Assembly (NCBI RefSeq): GCF_023824315.1
Contig: NZ_CP098732.1
Span: 2,170,001 to 2,234,000, forward strand
Source of the DNA: Acinetobacter tibetensis
GTDB lineage: Bacteria; Pseudomonadota; Gammaproteobacteria; Pseudomonadales; Moraxellaceae
Direction: 5' to 3'
Length of the DNA: 64,000 bases
Of this stretch, positions 25,763 to 35,864 are shown piece after piece. The notes below the pieces were generated by a model. The model saw nothing but the letters and a program-made list of their open reading frames with translations, ran no database searches and had not been told where the DNA came from. How positions within the stretch are numbered: position 1 is the stretch's first letter; each line of letters begins with the position of its first letter. The position numbers were made by a program, and so were the translations under genes.

Positions 25763-27157
25763 ATGAGCATTCACCACGTTACCGAACTTCTCTCTCCTGC
25801 TGGATCTTTAAAAAACATGCGTTACGCATTTGCTTATGGAGCCGATGCGGTCTATGCAGGACAACCACGTTATAGCTTACGTGTTCGTAATAATGAGTTT
25901 GATCATGACAACCTCGCCATCGGGATTCAAGAGGCACATGATTTAGGTAAAAAATTTTATGTTGTGGTGAATATTCAACCGCACAACAGCAAGCTCAAAA
26001 ACTTCATTCGTGATTTAGCACCTGTGATTGCCATGCAGCCAGATGCACTGATTATGTCGGACCCTGGCTTAATTATGATGGTACGCGAGCAATTTCCAGA
26101 CATGCCAGTACATCTTTCGGTACAAGCCAATGCTGTGAATTGGGCAACCGTGAAATTCTGGAAAAATATGGGGCTGACTCGCGTGATTTTGTCACGTGAA
26201 TTGTCCCTAGAAGAAATCGAAGAAATTAAAAATCATGTTCCAGACATGGAAATTGAAGTATTTGTGCATGGCGCATTGTGCATGGCCTATTCTGGACGTT
26301 GCCTCCTTTCAGGCTATATGAATAAACGCGACGCCAATCAAGGCGCTTGTACCAATGCCTGCCGTTGGGATTACAAACTGCACCAAGCTCAAGAAAATGA
26401 AACAGGTGATGTGATTCCTGTGCATCAAGTCAATGAAACCCAGTGCTGTAATAGTGATGCAGATGAACAACATGCTATAGCGCAAAATCAATGCACAGAA
26501 CCTGTTTTACTACAACGTAATGAAGAAGATATGTTTGCCGCAGAAGAAGATGAACACGGCACGTATTTTATGAACTCTAAAGACTTACGTGCAGTACAGC
26601 ATGTCGAGCGTTTGACCCAAATGGGTATTCATTCCCTCAAAATTGAAGGTCGTACCAAATCTTATTTCTACTGCGCGCGTACCGCACAAATTTATCGTAA
26701 AGCCATTGATGATGCGTTGGCAGGCAAACCCTTCGATCCATCGCTGATGTTACAACTGGAAGGCTTGGCAAACCGTGGTTATACCGAAGGTTTTTTACGT
26801 CGCCATGTGCATAGCGAATACCAAAATTATGAAACAGGTTCTTCACGTTTTGATCATCAACAGTTCTGTGGTGAAGTGTTAGAACGTCACAGGGACTACA
26901 TTAAAATTGATGTGAAGAACCGCTTTGTGGTGGGTGACTCATTGGAACTCATGACCCCTCAAGGCAATATTCAATTTGTACTGACCGAAATTTTGGATAA
27001 AAAAGGCAATTCTATTCCAGATGCCAAAGGCTCAGGTCATATTGTTGATATTCCTATTCCTGCCGATGTCGATATGCAATATGCCCTGCTGATTCGTAAC
27101 CTGCCAAACTCAGAAATCGATATTTCGGCTTCTTCACTGGCTTACGTGGCAGGTTAA
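25763..27157 (+). CDS. trhP: tRNA uridine-34 hydroxylase TrhP (peptidase U32 family, YegQ)
   Basis: The 464-residue protein is the YegQ type of peptidase U32 family. TrhP makes 5-hydroxyuridine at tRNA wobble position 34 and depends on prephenate. The U32 signature is clear: LLSPAGSLKNMRYAFAYGADAVY and EVFVHGALCMAYSGRCLLSGY, with Cys residues at CLLSGY and QGACTNACRW. A linker region (about residues 210-265) is rich in Cys and acids (QCCNSDADEQ) before HGTYFMNSKDLRA. The ferredoxin gene yfhL follows after three bases. PheA and TyrA, which also use prephenate, are 24 kb away. Confidence 0.92.
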   Translation: MSIHHVTELLSPAGSLKNMRYAFAYGADAVYAGQPRYSLRVRNNEFDHDNLAIGIQEAHDLGKKFYVVVNIQPHNSKLKNFIRDLAPVIAMQPDALIMSDPGLIMMVREQFPDMPVHLSVQANAVNWATVKFWKNMGLTRVILSRELSLEEIEEIKNHVPDMEIEVFVHGALCMAYSGRCLLSGYMNKRDANQGACTNACRWDYKLHQAQENETGDVIPVHQVNETQCCNSDADEQHAIAQNQCTEPVLLQRNEEDMFAAEEDEHGTYFMNSKDLRAVQHVERLTQMGIHSLKIEGRTKSYFYCARTAQIYRKAIDDALAGKPFDPSLMLQLEGLANRGYTEGFLRRHVHSEYQNYETGSSRFDHQQFCGEVLERHRDYIKIDVKNRFVVGDSLELMTPQGNIQFVLTEILDKKGNSIPDAKGSGHIVDIPIPADVDMQYALLIRNLPNSEIDISASSLAYVAG

Positions 27158-27160
27158 GTC

Positions 27161-27409
27161 ATGGCTTTGAGAATTACGGATGCTTGTATCAATTGTGATA
27201 TGTGCTTACCAGAATGTCCGAATGAGGCGATTTTTGAAGGACAAAAAGTTTATGAGATTGATGTAGCTCGCTGTACAGAATGTGTCGGTTTTTATGAATA
27301 TCAAACCTGTATGGCAGTCTGCCCGATTGATTGCATTGAAGTTCATCCTGAACACATTGAAAGCAAAGCAGTATTAGAGGAGAAATTTAAAGCGCTCAAT
27401 ATTATTTAA
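27161..27409 (+). CDS. yfhL: YfhL family 4Fe-4S ferredoxin
   Basis: The 82-residue ferredoxin has two cluster motifs. The first is CINCDMCLPECP. The second runs from CTECVGFYEYQTCMAVCP, with the longer loop seen in YfhL/Allochromatium-type 2[4Fe-4S] ferredoxins. It begins three bases after trhP, so it is cotranscribed and may pass electrons to TrhP or another Fe-S enzyme; that link is inferred from position. Confidence 0.92.
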   Translation: MALRITDACINCDMCLPECPNEAIFEGQKVYEIDVARCTECVGFYEYQTCMAVCPIDCIEVHPEHIESKAVLEEKFKALNII

Positions 27410-27462
27410 AAATAAAACTGTTTTGACCAAGTTATTGGGGGAAAACAATAAACAATAAAAAA

Positions 27463-27493
27463 AGGAACATCGGTGTTAGCGTCCTCAGTTCCT
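27463..27493 (-). terminator. Terminator behind ahpF
   Basis: AGGAAC pairs with GTTCCT across a loop. On the minus strand a run of seven T follows. Confidence 0.6.
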
Positions 27494-27518
27494 ATAAAAA
27501 GTAAAAAGTTTAATAGCA

Positions 27519-27552
27519 AGCCAACATAACTCAGTGTATGTTGGCTCTTTTT
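27519..27552 (+). terminator. Terminator behind yfhL
   Basis: AGCCAACATA pairs with TATGTTGGCT, and TTTTTT follows on the plus strand. Confidence 0.8.
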
Positions 27553-27554
27553 TA

Positions 27555-29120
27555 TTATTGACCAGAACGGATCATGTAATCAAAAGCAGATAGAGACGCT
27601 TTTGCACCTTCACCCGTCGCAATAATAATTTGCTTGTATGGGACAGTAGTACAATCACCCGCAGCAAATACGCCTTTCGCATTGGTCTCATTGCGTTCGT
27701 TAATCACAATTTCACCACGTGGAGTGAGTTCAACTGCGCTTTCTTTTAGGAAGTCCGTATTTGGTAATAAACCAATTTGTACGAAAATCCCAGATAACTC
27801 AACAGTGTGCTCAACATCGGTTGCACGGTCTTTATATTTCAGGCCTGTCACTTGAGCACCATCACCAATCACTTCAGTAGATAATGCATTCATGATCACA
27901 GTGGCATTTGGCAAGCTATTTAACTTGTCTTGCAACACTTGGTCAGCACGCAGTTTAGTATCAAACTCAACCAAAGTCACGTGCTCAACAATACCTGCCA
28001 AGTCAATTGCCGCTTCTACACCAGAGTTACCGCCACCAATCACGGCCACACGTTTGCCTTTGAACAAAGGGCCATCACAGTGCGGGCAGTATGCAACACC
28101 ACGGGTACGGTATTCTGCTTCGCCTGGTACATTCATTTCTCTCCAACGCGCACCAGTCGAAAGAATCACTGTTTTCGATTCCAGTTTGGCACCATTTTCA
28201 AGTTCAACTTCAACCAAACCATTCGCTGTTTGATCTGCACCAGTAATTTTATTCACACGTTGCAAATTCATGATGTCTACACCGTATTCACGAACATGTG
28301 CTTCCATATCCTGTGCGAATTTCGGACCAACCGTTTTCTGTACAGTAGTAAAGTTTTCAATATCCATGGTATCCATTACCTGACCACCAAAGCGTTCAGC
28401 CACAATACCTGTTTTAATCCCTTTACGTGCTGCATAAATTGCCGCTGTACCCCCCGCAGGTCCACCACCGATTACCAAGACATCAAAAGCATCTTTAGCA
28501 TTTAACTTGGCTGCTTCTTTCTCAGCAGAGTTGGTATCCAGTTTGGCAATGATTTCTTCCAACGTCATACGACCTTGACCAATATGCTGGTCATCTTGGA
28601 ACACCATTGGGACAGCCATAATTTTGCGTTGTTCAACTTCTTCTTGGAAGAATGCACCATCAATCATGGTTGCAGTTGAACCTGGATTATAGATGGCAAT
28701 CAAGTTCAAAGCTTGCACGACATCTGGACAGTTGTGACAGCTTAAAGATACAAACACATCAAAGTTAGATTTAATATTTAAACCTTTAACCTGATTTAAC
28801 ACCTCTTCAGAAACTTTTGGTGCGTAACCTGATACTTGTAACAATGCCAAAATTAATGAGGTAAACTCATGCCCCATTGGCAAGCCCGCGAAGTGTACAC
28901 GGGGTTGCTCCCCTGCTTTGGCAATTGCAAAGCTTGGACGACGTGAATGTTCACCATCAAAGCGTGCGATCACTTGGTCTGATAACAGTGCAATTTCAGT
29001 CACCAGTTCTTTAATTTTTTCAGATTTTTCTGAAGCATCTAAAGACGCGATAATTTCAATTGGGCTTTCAAGACGTTCTAAAAGTGTTTTTAATTGAGCA
29101 GAAGTATTTTGATCTAACAT
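27555..29120 (-). CDS. ahpF: Alkyl hydroperoxide reductase subunit F
   Basis: AhpF is the NADH-dependent flavoprotein that reduces the peroxiredoxin AhpC. It has 521 residues, the standard length. The N-terminal double-thioredoxin domain keeps CHNC in [12 protein letters not shown]. The FAD domain has [17 protein letters not shown]. The redox pair is CPHC in [15 protein letters not shown], and the NADH fold has [17 protein letters not shown]. AhpC is encoded 11 kb away (40292), not adjacent. Confidence 0.95.
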   Translation of the reverse strand: MLDQNTSAQLKTLLERLESPIEIIASLDASEKSEKIKELVTEIALLSDQVIARFDGEHSRRPSFAIAKAGEQPRVHFAGLPMGHEFTSLILALLQVSGYAPKVSEEVLNQVKGLNIKSNFDVFVSLSCHNCPDVVQALNLIAIYNPGSTATMIDGAFFQEEVEQRKIMAVPMVFQDDQHIGQGRMTLEEIIAKLDTNSAEKEAAKLNAKDAFDVLVIGGGPAGGTAAIYAARKGIKTGIVAERFGGQVMDTMDIENFTTVQKTVGPKFAQDMEAHVREYGVDIMNLQRVNKITGADQTANGLVEVELENGAKLESKTVILSTGARWREMNVPGEAEYRTRGVAYCPHCDGPLFKGKRVAVIGGGNSGVEAAIDLAGIVEHVTLVEFDTKLRADQVLQDKLNSLPNATVIMNALSTEVIGDGAQVTGLKYKDRATDVEHTVELSGIFVQIGLLPNTDFLKESAVELTPRGEIVINERNETNAKGVFAAGDCTTVPYKQIIIATGEGAKASLSAFDYMIRSGQ

Positions 29121-29258
29121 TGCTAACGACTCCAGTGGAGAGAATTAAGTTGATGAAGACATCATAGTGAAAAACATAAAATTGGTAAAACAGTTTGTAT
29201 TTATAAATACAATCGCTTTATTAGATAATAAATAAAAATCTTAAATAACATGAATTAC

Positions 29259-30188
29259 TTATCTGACATTTTTTAAATTTTGCTCAATTCTACGTGTTCT
29301 TGCAGCAAAGTACCGCGAAAATGAATAGAGAATTAAGCTCAAAATAACATTTACTATAAATGCTGAAATAATCACAACTTGTAAAATATTTCCCCACTTT
29401 TGAGCCTGTTCAATTTTTGGAGAAATAGATTTTGCTAAAGGCGTTATCGCCTTACCGTAGAGTTGCTGCTGCATCGACCATAATTGTGAAGCACTAAAAC
29501 CATATTGTATAAAATCAGGATCGCTTTTCTCGGCATCGACCAAAGTCAACACATAAGGAATGGCCGCATTTTCATCGGTAGGCGAATGTAACAATGCAAT
29601 TTGCGCCAGCACGTAGGCTTTAACGGGCGGTGCTAATTGGGTGTGATCTAAATATTGGGCCAATTCACTTTCATGCAAGCTGTTTTTATACTCAATTGCA
29701 GTTGCATAAGGATCTGCTGCTTCATCATTCCAATCATATTGAACATAGGTCAGAGTGGACCAAATACATATAAATGCGACTATCCAGCCTACAAATTTCA
29801 ATATAAAAGACTGAAAACGAATCGCAAAGAAGCGAATTTTCTTAAGAAAATAAATAACAAAAAAAGCGCCAATAAAAGCACTGGTCATTTTTAAAAACAA
29901 CCAACCAAACCAAGACAATAAATTAAAAAAGTAATTTGGTGCTTGCCCAAACTGTGTCAACTCAGCATCTGCCGAGACAGGAATATGCAGTTGTTTGACC
30001 TCTGGGCTGATGCCAAACCAACTGTAAAGCATTTCCTGTTGTAGAAAATAACTGATCAAAGCCACAAGTGCCAAACTGGTTGTGAATATACACCACCCCA
30101 TCAGATGTGTTTTTCGACGCTTTAAAATCTGCACACCTTGCTGAATATTGGCGGTATTGACTGCATATTCATCTTCTAATTTGGACAA
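29259..30188 (-). CDS. Membrane protein of a TelA operon, function unknown
   Basis: I do not recognise the family. The 309-residue protein has an N-terminal cytoplasmic tail and four likely membrane segments: around residues 31-50 (MGWCIFTTSLALVALIS), 90-118, 125-147 and 270-293 (VVIISAFIVNVILSLILYSF). A soluble helical domain of about 120 residues lies between segments three and four. The TTG start at 30188 is supported by AGGAAGG just before it; no ATG fits. It is the last gene of a tight set with telA (32 bases apart), so it probably works with TelA at the membrane. Confidence 0.6.
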   Translation of the reverse strand: MSKLEDEYAVNTANIQQGVQILKRRKTHLMGWCIFTTSLALVALISYFLQQEMLYSWFGISPEVKQLHIPVSADAELTQFGQAPNYFFNLLSWFGWLFLKMTSAFIGAFFVIYFLKKIRFFAIRFQSFILKFVGWIVAFICIWSTLTYVQYDWNDEAADPYATAIEYKNSLHESELAQYLDHTQLAPPVKAYVLAQIALLHSPTDENAAIPYVLTLVDAEKSDPDFIQYGFSASQLWSMQQQLYGKAITPLAKSISPKIEQAQKWGNILQVVIISAFIVNVILSLILYSFSRYFAARTRRIEQNLKNVR

Positions 30189-30220
30189 GTGACCTTCCTG
30201 TAAAATACTGAAATAAGAAT

Positions 30221-31339
30221 TTAGCGTTGATTTGACTCTAATACCAACTGGCTCAAATTACTTTGTAAATTACGTAACCGCTGTGCCGCCTCTTCTCGCT
30301 TTTGCATCCCTTCTTTTTGTACTTGGAGTACATCATTCACCGTTTGGATTAAGGTATTTTGGACGTGCTCAAGGGTGTCGATATCAATCACAGAACGCTG
30401 ATTGGCACGCGCTGTATCGACAGAATTTTGATGGAGTAAATCGGCATTACGGCGTAATAAATCATTGGTCGCATCATCAATGGTATTTGCCAACTGCACA
30501 CTATTTTTTTGCTCTTGTAAGGAAATGGCCAAACTAATCTGGTTTTTCCAAGCGGGTAATGTAATGTTTTTGATGGCATAAAACTTATCCACCAACATTA
30601 AATTATTGGACTGGATAATCCGAATCATAGGCAAAGTCTGCATTGCAGATTGCTGTAGCACCTGCAAATCACTGACTCGTTTCTCCAGATTATTCGATAG
30701 ATGATTCAGATCGTAAATTCTCTGGGTAATGGTCTGATCTTGTTCTTGTGTAGTGAGTTGAGCAATTTGCTGCTGAACTTCATGCTGCTTGATCTTGCCC
30801 GCAGCCACATAAATGCCTAACTGCTTATATTCATCTTGTACTGAGTCAAACATGTGTTCGAGTGTTTTAACTCGGTCTTTTAAGCCAGATTGTGACGCTT
30901 CAATTTCTTTAACCAAAGCATCAATTTGCTCCTTGGTGGTATTAAAGTGCTGATCAAAACTCTGCTTCGCACCTTTGAATTTACTTAAAATACTGCCCAA
31001 AAAGCCTGAACTTTTAGACTGATTCAGAATACTGCTGCTATTTAATTGCTGTGCCACTTGTACAACTTGATTCAACTTTTGTCCCGTAGCATCTAAATCT
31101 TTGTTTTGCACCAAATTCAGCAATTCATCTGTATACGTCGACGTTTGAGTCGCAATGTGCTTACCGTATTCAGCAACACTCTGATGACTCATATCTTCCA
31201 ATTCTTTGGTTGCAGTCATCACCTCAGCCAAATCTGAAGGCTGCAAACCTAGCTCTTTTAAATTAAGTTGCTGAAACTGTTGTTCCGCGATTTCTGGTGT
31301 CATGGCAACAGTTAAATGATTTTGCTCAGAATTGGTCAT
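30221..31339 (-). CDS. telA: TelA/KlaA family protein (toxic anion resistance)
   Basis: This 372-residue, strongly helical, coiled-coil protein belongs to the TelA family, tied to tellurite and other toxic stress in several bacteria. The family core is seen in the segment LPMIRIIQSNNLMLVDKFYA followed by TLPAWKNQISLAISL. It has no membrane segment. It lies between a shorter TelA-like gene (13 bases upstream) and a membrane protein gene (32 bases downstream). In Bacillus TelA homologues partner XpaC; no XpaC is recognised here. Confidence 0.82.
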   Translation of the reverse strand: MTNSEQNHLTVAMTPEIAEQQFQQLNLKELGLQPSDLAEVMTATKELEDMSHQSVAEYGKHIATQTSTYTDELLNLVQNKDLDATGQKLNQVVQVAQQLNSSSILNQSKSSGFLGSILSKFKGAKQSFDQHFNTTKEQIDALVKEIEASQSGLKDRVKTLEHMFDSVQDEYKQLGIYVAAGKIKQHEVQQQIAQLTTQEQDQTITQRIYDLNHLSNNLEKRVSDLQVLQQSAMQTLPMIRIIQSNNLMLVDKFYAIKNITLPAWKNQISLAISLQEQKNSVQLANTIDDATNDLLRRNADLLHQNSVDTARANQRSVIDIDTLEHVQNTLIQTVNDVLQVQKEGMQKREEAAQRLRNLQSNLSQLVLESNQR

Positions 31340-31352
31340 AATTCACCTAATT

Positions 31353-32147
31353 TTATGAAGAGTTCCCCGAAGGTTTCTCTAATGATTTTCTTAAAGTTTT
31401 AATCAGTTTTTCACGGCTATTATCTAGCTTTAATAGCTCGGAAGTCGAGTCTGTCTGTTGACTTTGTTTGATATGATATTGCCAAGCTGGAATTAACACC
31501 TGTTGCGCTTCGGTAAAACGGTCAAGTAAACCTAAAGACAGTTGCTGAGAAAGCTGTATTTGCTGCATGGCAATATCATTACTGGTCTGCACAGTTTGCA
31601 AACTATGTATTTTCTTGGATAAGCGTTCAGAAAATTGATCTAAAGGATGCTGCATACGTAGCATTTTCGGATACTCATGTACAAACTCTTGTGCCGCAAC
31701 CACATAATTTGCCATTCTTAACCGTAAGCCTAGTAATTGCTGAAATCTTGATTGTGACTTCTGTATTTCTAAGCGTAATTTTTGACTTAAATGCTGGCAA
31801 CGATCCAACAGTGTATCAAGATTTTTATAGTAATCGATTTGTCCTGAACCATGCTCAATGTCTATGCCAAGCCACTTCTGCAAAGCATTAAATCTGCGTT
31901 TTTTTAGGTATTTATTCGATTGAGTTAAGGCTTGAATAAGCTCTTCAATACTTTGCCTGAACTGTTGTGTAAGCAATGGATCAATGCCCTGCAACAACAC
32001 AGCCTGAGCTTGAACAATCTGTTCAGCGTAATTCACCAATAATGCCGGATTATCAAAAATCGGCACCAATTCATTCCGTTGAATAGCTAAAATGTCCTGT
32101 CGATTGACCTCTATTTCAGATAAAGGAATCAGTTCAGTAACTTGCAT
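31353..32147 (-). CDS. Short, divergent TelA-like protein
   Basis: This is a helical protein of 264 residues. By eye it tracks TelA in order. Its YYKNLDTLLDRCQHLSQKLR region parallels the TelA segment around DQHFNTTKEQIDALVKE. Its NYVVAAQEFVHEYPKM matches TelA GIYVAAGKIKQHEVQ. Its LSLGLLDRF ... VLIPAWQYHIKQ matches TelA NLMLVDKF ... ITLPAWKNQISL. The C-terminal part of TelA is missing. It is the first gene of the operon. Paralogy is inferred from these motif matches, not from an alignment score. Confidence 0.6.
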   Translation of the reverse strand: MQVTELIPLSEIEVNRQDILAIQRNELVPIFDNPALLVNYAEQIVQAQAVLLQGIDPLLTQQFRQSIEELIQALTQSNKYLKKRRFNALQKWLGIDIEHGSGQIDYYKNLDTLLDRCQHLSQKLRLEIQKSQSRFQQLLGLRLRMANYVVAAQEFVHEYPKMLRMQHPLDQFSERLSKKIHSLQTVQTSNDIAMQQIQLSQQLSLGLLDRFTEAQQVLIPAWQYHIKQSQQTDSTSELLKLDNSREKLIKTLRKSLEKPSGNSS

Positions 32148-32440
32148 TGCAATTTAGATCATGACCAGTACATCTCTGTTTTAACATAGCCATTAAAATT
32201 ATCAACTCTGTATTTTTTATATCAAGGTAAAGCAGCCAATTGTCAGGATCTAAAATAAACAATAAATAAATTACAATCAGTTAAAAAAGCCATTCCCCGA
32301 AAATAACAACAAGCTAAACTTATATATTTATCAAACTGGCTAACTTTTTATTCGCCAAGAGAATAATTCAACAACTCCACAATCTTTCTCCATAGTTTTA
32401 GTTTAATCTTACGCAACATTACATTTGGAAACATAAAGTT

Positions 32441-34495
32441 ATGGATGCGTTACAGCCTTCTTGGAAGTTTAGTGCACTTACTTTCGCTCTTTTGGGTGTC
32501 TCAATTACAGGCTGGGCTGCCGATAACGCACAAGTCGCTACAGCAGAACCTGTACAAGTTCTAAAGACATTAAAGCTCCAAGCAGACTCCTCAGCAAATA
32601 AGAATAACGATATTAGTGCCATTGCCAAAACCATTATCAATCGTGAAGAAATGCTGAAATATGGCGATCAATCTGTCAGTGATGCTTTAAGACGTGCGGC
32701 GGGTTTTCAAATGCCATCGGCTGCTGGCCCGCGTGGCCCCGGTGGAGCATCAGGTATGCGCTTCCGTGGTGGCGGTGCGCCTATTTTCATGATCAATGGT
32801 GAACCTGTACAAGGCGGGCCTCGCGGGGGTATGTCCATGATTGATACCCTTACGCCAGACATGATTGAGCGTATTGAAATTACCAAGCAGCCGAGTGTCA
32901 CTCAAGCTTCTGTTGCCGCCTCTGCCGTCATTAATATTATTTTAAAAGAACCCTTACAAAGTTCACGTCTTGGCGGAACAGCTCGAGTGAGCTATGGATT
33001 TAACCACTCTGGAGCTTCAGAAGAAGAGCGCAAGAATATCACTTTACAGATGGATGGGCGTGATAGCCCTTGGTTATATAGCTTATCTGCCAATCAAAAT
33101 TGGGATGACAGCACTTCAATAACGGAAACTCAAACAGCAAACCAAACTCGTGTACAAAAAAATGTCGCTGAACGTAAAGGCTCGATGATCAGTCCACGTC
33201 TTGAGTATGAAATTGATGACGAAAAGAAAATCGTGGCAGAACTGTTTTACCGCAATTATGAACGGGATGGATCACGTTCAGACCAAGTTCAGCAGGACAA
33301 AAATGACAGTATGCGCCTAAATACGCGCTTCGAACGTCAGGTGAATAAGAACTCGGACAAAGTCCGTCTGTCTTATGAAAAACAAAATGAAACTGAACTT
33401 ACCCGCTCTCCACTTTCGTCCCTGTATATAGATCAGCAGATTGAAGAACTGGGTTTGGCATATGATGGTGTCCGCCAATTTGATGAACATCGTCAAATTA
33501 AGTTTGGCTTAGATACACATTCAAGCCGCTTAGAAAGTAATACAGCCGATACATTAGATGAACAGCGTTATGCGCTGTATAGCGAAGGCAGTTGGCGTTT
33601 TACCGATCAACAAACTTTGACCGTTGGTTTACGTCAAGAATGGATACATCGTACAGGTTTAGTCGATTATGACGACCAAAACCTTAGCCCAGTCGTTGCA
33701 CATCGTTATGATTTTGATGATCATTGGTCACTTCAAACCAATATCAGCCAAGCATTTCGTAGCCCGAAAGCTGCCGATTTATTACCCGCAGTATCTATTT
33801 CTACAGACAGCGATGCAGGCAGCTTAAATAACCCTGACCGTGGTGGCAATCCATTTTTACGCCCAGAAAAAATCACAGCATATGAGTCCACTTTAGGCTT
33901 TAATACACCTGCGGGTGGTGTGAATGTGACGGGCTTCTATCGTCAAATTGATGACTATATTGAGTCGGTCATTCAACAAGAAAATGGACGTTACGTTAAA
34001 CGTCCACAAAACCAAGATCATGCAACCACCTATGGTGTCGAGCTCTCTGGACGTTATGCATTAAAACAAAATGCTCAAGGGCATTCGTGGATGCTTAACG
34101 GTCAACTCTCGACCATTCGTGCCAAAGTTGAAGATGATATTACGCATCAAAATCGTTTAGTCAGTGATGTTGCACCCTATACAGCCAGTATGGGGCTTTC
34201 TTATAATTATCAGCCGTGGCAACTTTCGACCAGTGCCAATCTCAGCTATACCCCAGAGTTTACCCGTGCTTTAGAAAATCAAGCTTATGATCGTACCAGT
34301 AACGAACGAGTTAATCTGGACATCAGTGCAACTAAACGCTTTAAAAAGGGTTGGGCGACCACATTAAGCGCGCGCAACCTGTTAAGTACTGACTACAAAG
34401 AACGCCTGAATTATCAATCCGATGGCAGTCTGTATCAAGCACGTACAAGTCGAGCCATTCCTAGCGTATTGTTCAGCGTAGAAAAGAAATTTTAA
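32441..34495 (+). CDS. TonB-dependent outer-membrane receptor
   Basis: The 684-residue protein has a signal peptide (to about residue 27, GWAADN). A likely TonB box lies in VLKTLKLQAD. A plug domain contains SVSDALRRAAGFQ, a Gly/Pro/Arg-rich stretch at about 88-130 (GPRGPGG, FRGGGAP, INGEPVQGGPRGG), and MIERIEITKQPS. The barrel runs to the C-terminal SVLFSVEKKF with the terminal Phe. The length suits siderophore or metal-complex receptors. No Fur box was seen upstream, so iron control is not supported. The ligand is unknown. It is monocistronic. Confidence 0.88.
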   Translation: MDALQPSWKFSALTFALLGVSITGWAADNAQVATAEPVQVLKTLKLQADSSANKNNDISAIAKTIINREEMLKYGDQSVSDALRRAAGFQMPSAAGPRGPGGASGMRFRGGGAPIFMINGEPVQGGPRGGMSMIDTLTPDMIERIEITKQPSVTQASVAASAVINIILKEPLQSSRLGGTARVSYGFNHSGASEEERKNITLQMDGRDSPWLYSLSANQNWDDSTSITETQTANQTRVQKNVAERKGSMISPRLEYEIDDEKKIVAELFYRNYERDGSRSDQVQQDKNDSMRLNTRFERQVNKNSDKVRLSYEKQNETELTRSPLSSLYIDQQIEELGLAYDGVRQFDEHRQIKFGLDTHSSRLESNTADTLDEQRYALYSEGSWRFTDQQTLTVGLRQEWIHRTGLVDYDDQNLSPVVAHRYDFDDHWSLQTNISQAFRSPKAADLLPAVSISTDSDAGSLNNPDRGGNPFLRPEKITAYESTLGFNTPAGGVNVTGFYRQIDDYIESVIQQENGRYVKRPQNQDHATTYGVELSGRYALKQNAQGHSWMLNGQLSTIRAKVEDDITHQNRLVSDVAPYTASMGLSYNYQPWQLSTSANLSYTPEFTRALENQAYDRTSNERVNLDISATKRFKKGWATTLSARNLLSTDYKERLNYQSDGSLYQARTSRAIPSVLFSVEKKF

Positions 34496-34517
34496 ATTAT
34501 TCATTATGTGAATCTAA

Positions 34518-34556
34518 AAACCATCAAGTGACTGAAACGGCTTGATGGTTTATTAT
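34518..34556 (+). terminator. Terminator behind the TonB-dependent receptor gene
   Basis: AAACCATCAAG pairs with CTTGATGGTTT, followed by ATTATTTTT. Confidence 0.8.
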
Positions 34557-34612
34557 TTTTAAACTTATTTCATTTACTTAAAACACAATTGCTTGTTTCT
34601 CTTTTAATTCGA

Positions 34613-34672
34613 CATAAAAAAACATCCTCTCATTATTCAAGCCAATAACCCTGAATATGAAAGGATGTTTTC
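34613..34672 (-). terminator. Long-stem terminator behind the KAS III gene
   Basis: AAAACATCCT pairs with AGGATGTTTT, and an inner TGAATATGA / TCATTATTCA arm lengthens the stem. A run of seven T follows on the minus strand. Confidence 0.75.
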
Positions 34673-34718
34673 AAATTTATAAAGCTAAGCCAAAAATGCA
34701 GGCTTCTAGGCTACAACA

Positions 34719-35834
34719 TTAAGCAACGTGCTTTTGAACCAAAATTGATCCTACAGAATAACCCGCACCAAATGAACATAGTACGCCATATTCACCATCA
34801 TTCACTTCGTGTGCAGAACGATGTAATGCAATAATCACACCCGCAGAAGAAGTATTGGCAAACTCATCGAGAATAATTGGAACTAAAGCGGGGTCTGCTT
34901 CAGCAGCTTCTTTACCTACAACTAATTTCAGAATTAGTTCATTCATGTTGGCATTGGCTTGGTGTAACCAGAAACGCTTTACTTGACTCGGCAAGATGCT
35001 GTTCTTTTCCAACTGAGCTGTAATCATTTTTGCCACAAGTGGACAAACTTCTTTAAACACTTTACGTCCATCTTGACGGAATTGTTTGTCATCACGTGAA
35101 GTGAGTTCAGAACCGTTTAAGAAGCCAAAGTTATTACGAATGTTGTTTGAAAATTGTGTAAATAAGTTGGTATCTAAAATTTCAAAGCCTGTTTTTGTCT
35201 CGGTATTTTCAATAATTGAAGCTGTTGCAACATCACCAAAAATAAAGTGGCAATCACGTGAACGGTAATCCGTATGACCTGAAGTTAACTCAACGTTTAC
35301 TAACAACACACGGCGCGCACCCGACTTAATGGCATCATAGGCTTGTTTTAAACCAAAAGTTGCCGCGGAACATGCCACATTCATGTCATAGGCATAACCT
35401 TGAATACCCAGTGCCGTCTGAATTTCAATCGCAACCGCTGGATAGGCACGTTGTAAATTTGAACATGCCAAAATCACAACATCGATGTCTTCTGCAGTCA
35501 CACCTGCATTTTCCATGGCTTGCTTTGCAGCAATCACGCCCCACTCTGCCTGAATAGATAACTCTTCGTCACTGCGCTCAGCTAAACGTGGGCGTAAACG
35601 GTTTGGATCAAGTACACCTGTTTTTTCAACCACATAACGGCGTTTTACACCAGACGCCTTTTCAATAAATTCGGCACTAGAACCACGGCGTGCTTCTAAC
35701 TCGCCTGCTGCAATTTGCTCAGCATGGTCTTGGTTATACTGTTCCACATAAGCATTTAGACTTTCGACTAGCTCTTCATTGGTAATGACGTGTTCTGGGT
35801 GGAACAAGCCTGTACCTGTAATACGGATGCCCAT
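34719..35834 (-). CDS. Beta-ketoacyl-ACP synthase III, long form
   Basis: This 371-residue thiolase-fold enzyme is larger than housekeeping FabH (about 317). The triad is visible: Cys in [11 protein letters not shown], His in [12 protein letters not shown], and Asn in [11 protein letters not shown]. An extra N-terminal segment (residues 30-80) matches the long FabH-like subclass in Pseudomonas and Acinetobacter; a Pseudomonas member is reported to take acyl-CoA from beta-oxidation into fatty acid synthesis. AAGGAG lies six bases before the ATG. No fab neighbours are present, which suggests an accessory priming role. Confidence 0.85.
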   Translation of the reverse strand: MGIRITGTGLFHPEHVITNEELVESLNAYVEQYNQDHAEQIAAGELEARRGSSAEFIEKASGVKRRYVVEKTGVLDPNRLRPRLAERSDEELSIQAEWGVIAAKQAMENAGVTAEDIDVVILACSNLQRAYPAVAIEIQTALGIQGYAYDMNVACSAATFGLKQAYDAIKSGARRVLLVNVELTSGHTDYRSRDCHFIFGDVATASIIENTETKTGFEILDTNLFTQFSNNIRNNFGFLNGSELTSRDDKQFRQDGRKVFKEVCPLVAKMITAQLEKNSILPSQVKRFWLHQANANMNELILKLVVGKEAAEADPALVPIILDEFANTSSAGVIIALHRSAHEVNDGEYGVLCSFGAGYSVGSILVQKHVA

Positions 35835-35864
35835 GTAAAACTCCTTCTCTGAATTCGCTCAATT

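Noticed and set aside
27930..28505. Plus-strand frame of 191 codons inside ahpF
   Set aside because: It lies wholly antisense to a well-conserved ahpF; composition (Phe, Thr, Cys rich) is that of a shadow frame.
34613..34672. Long hairpin as an independent small RNA
   Set aside because: No promoter was seen, and its position and minus-strand T run fit a terminator of the KAS III gene.
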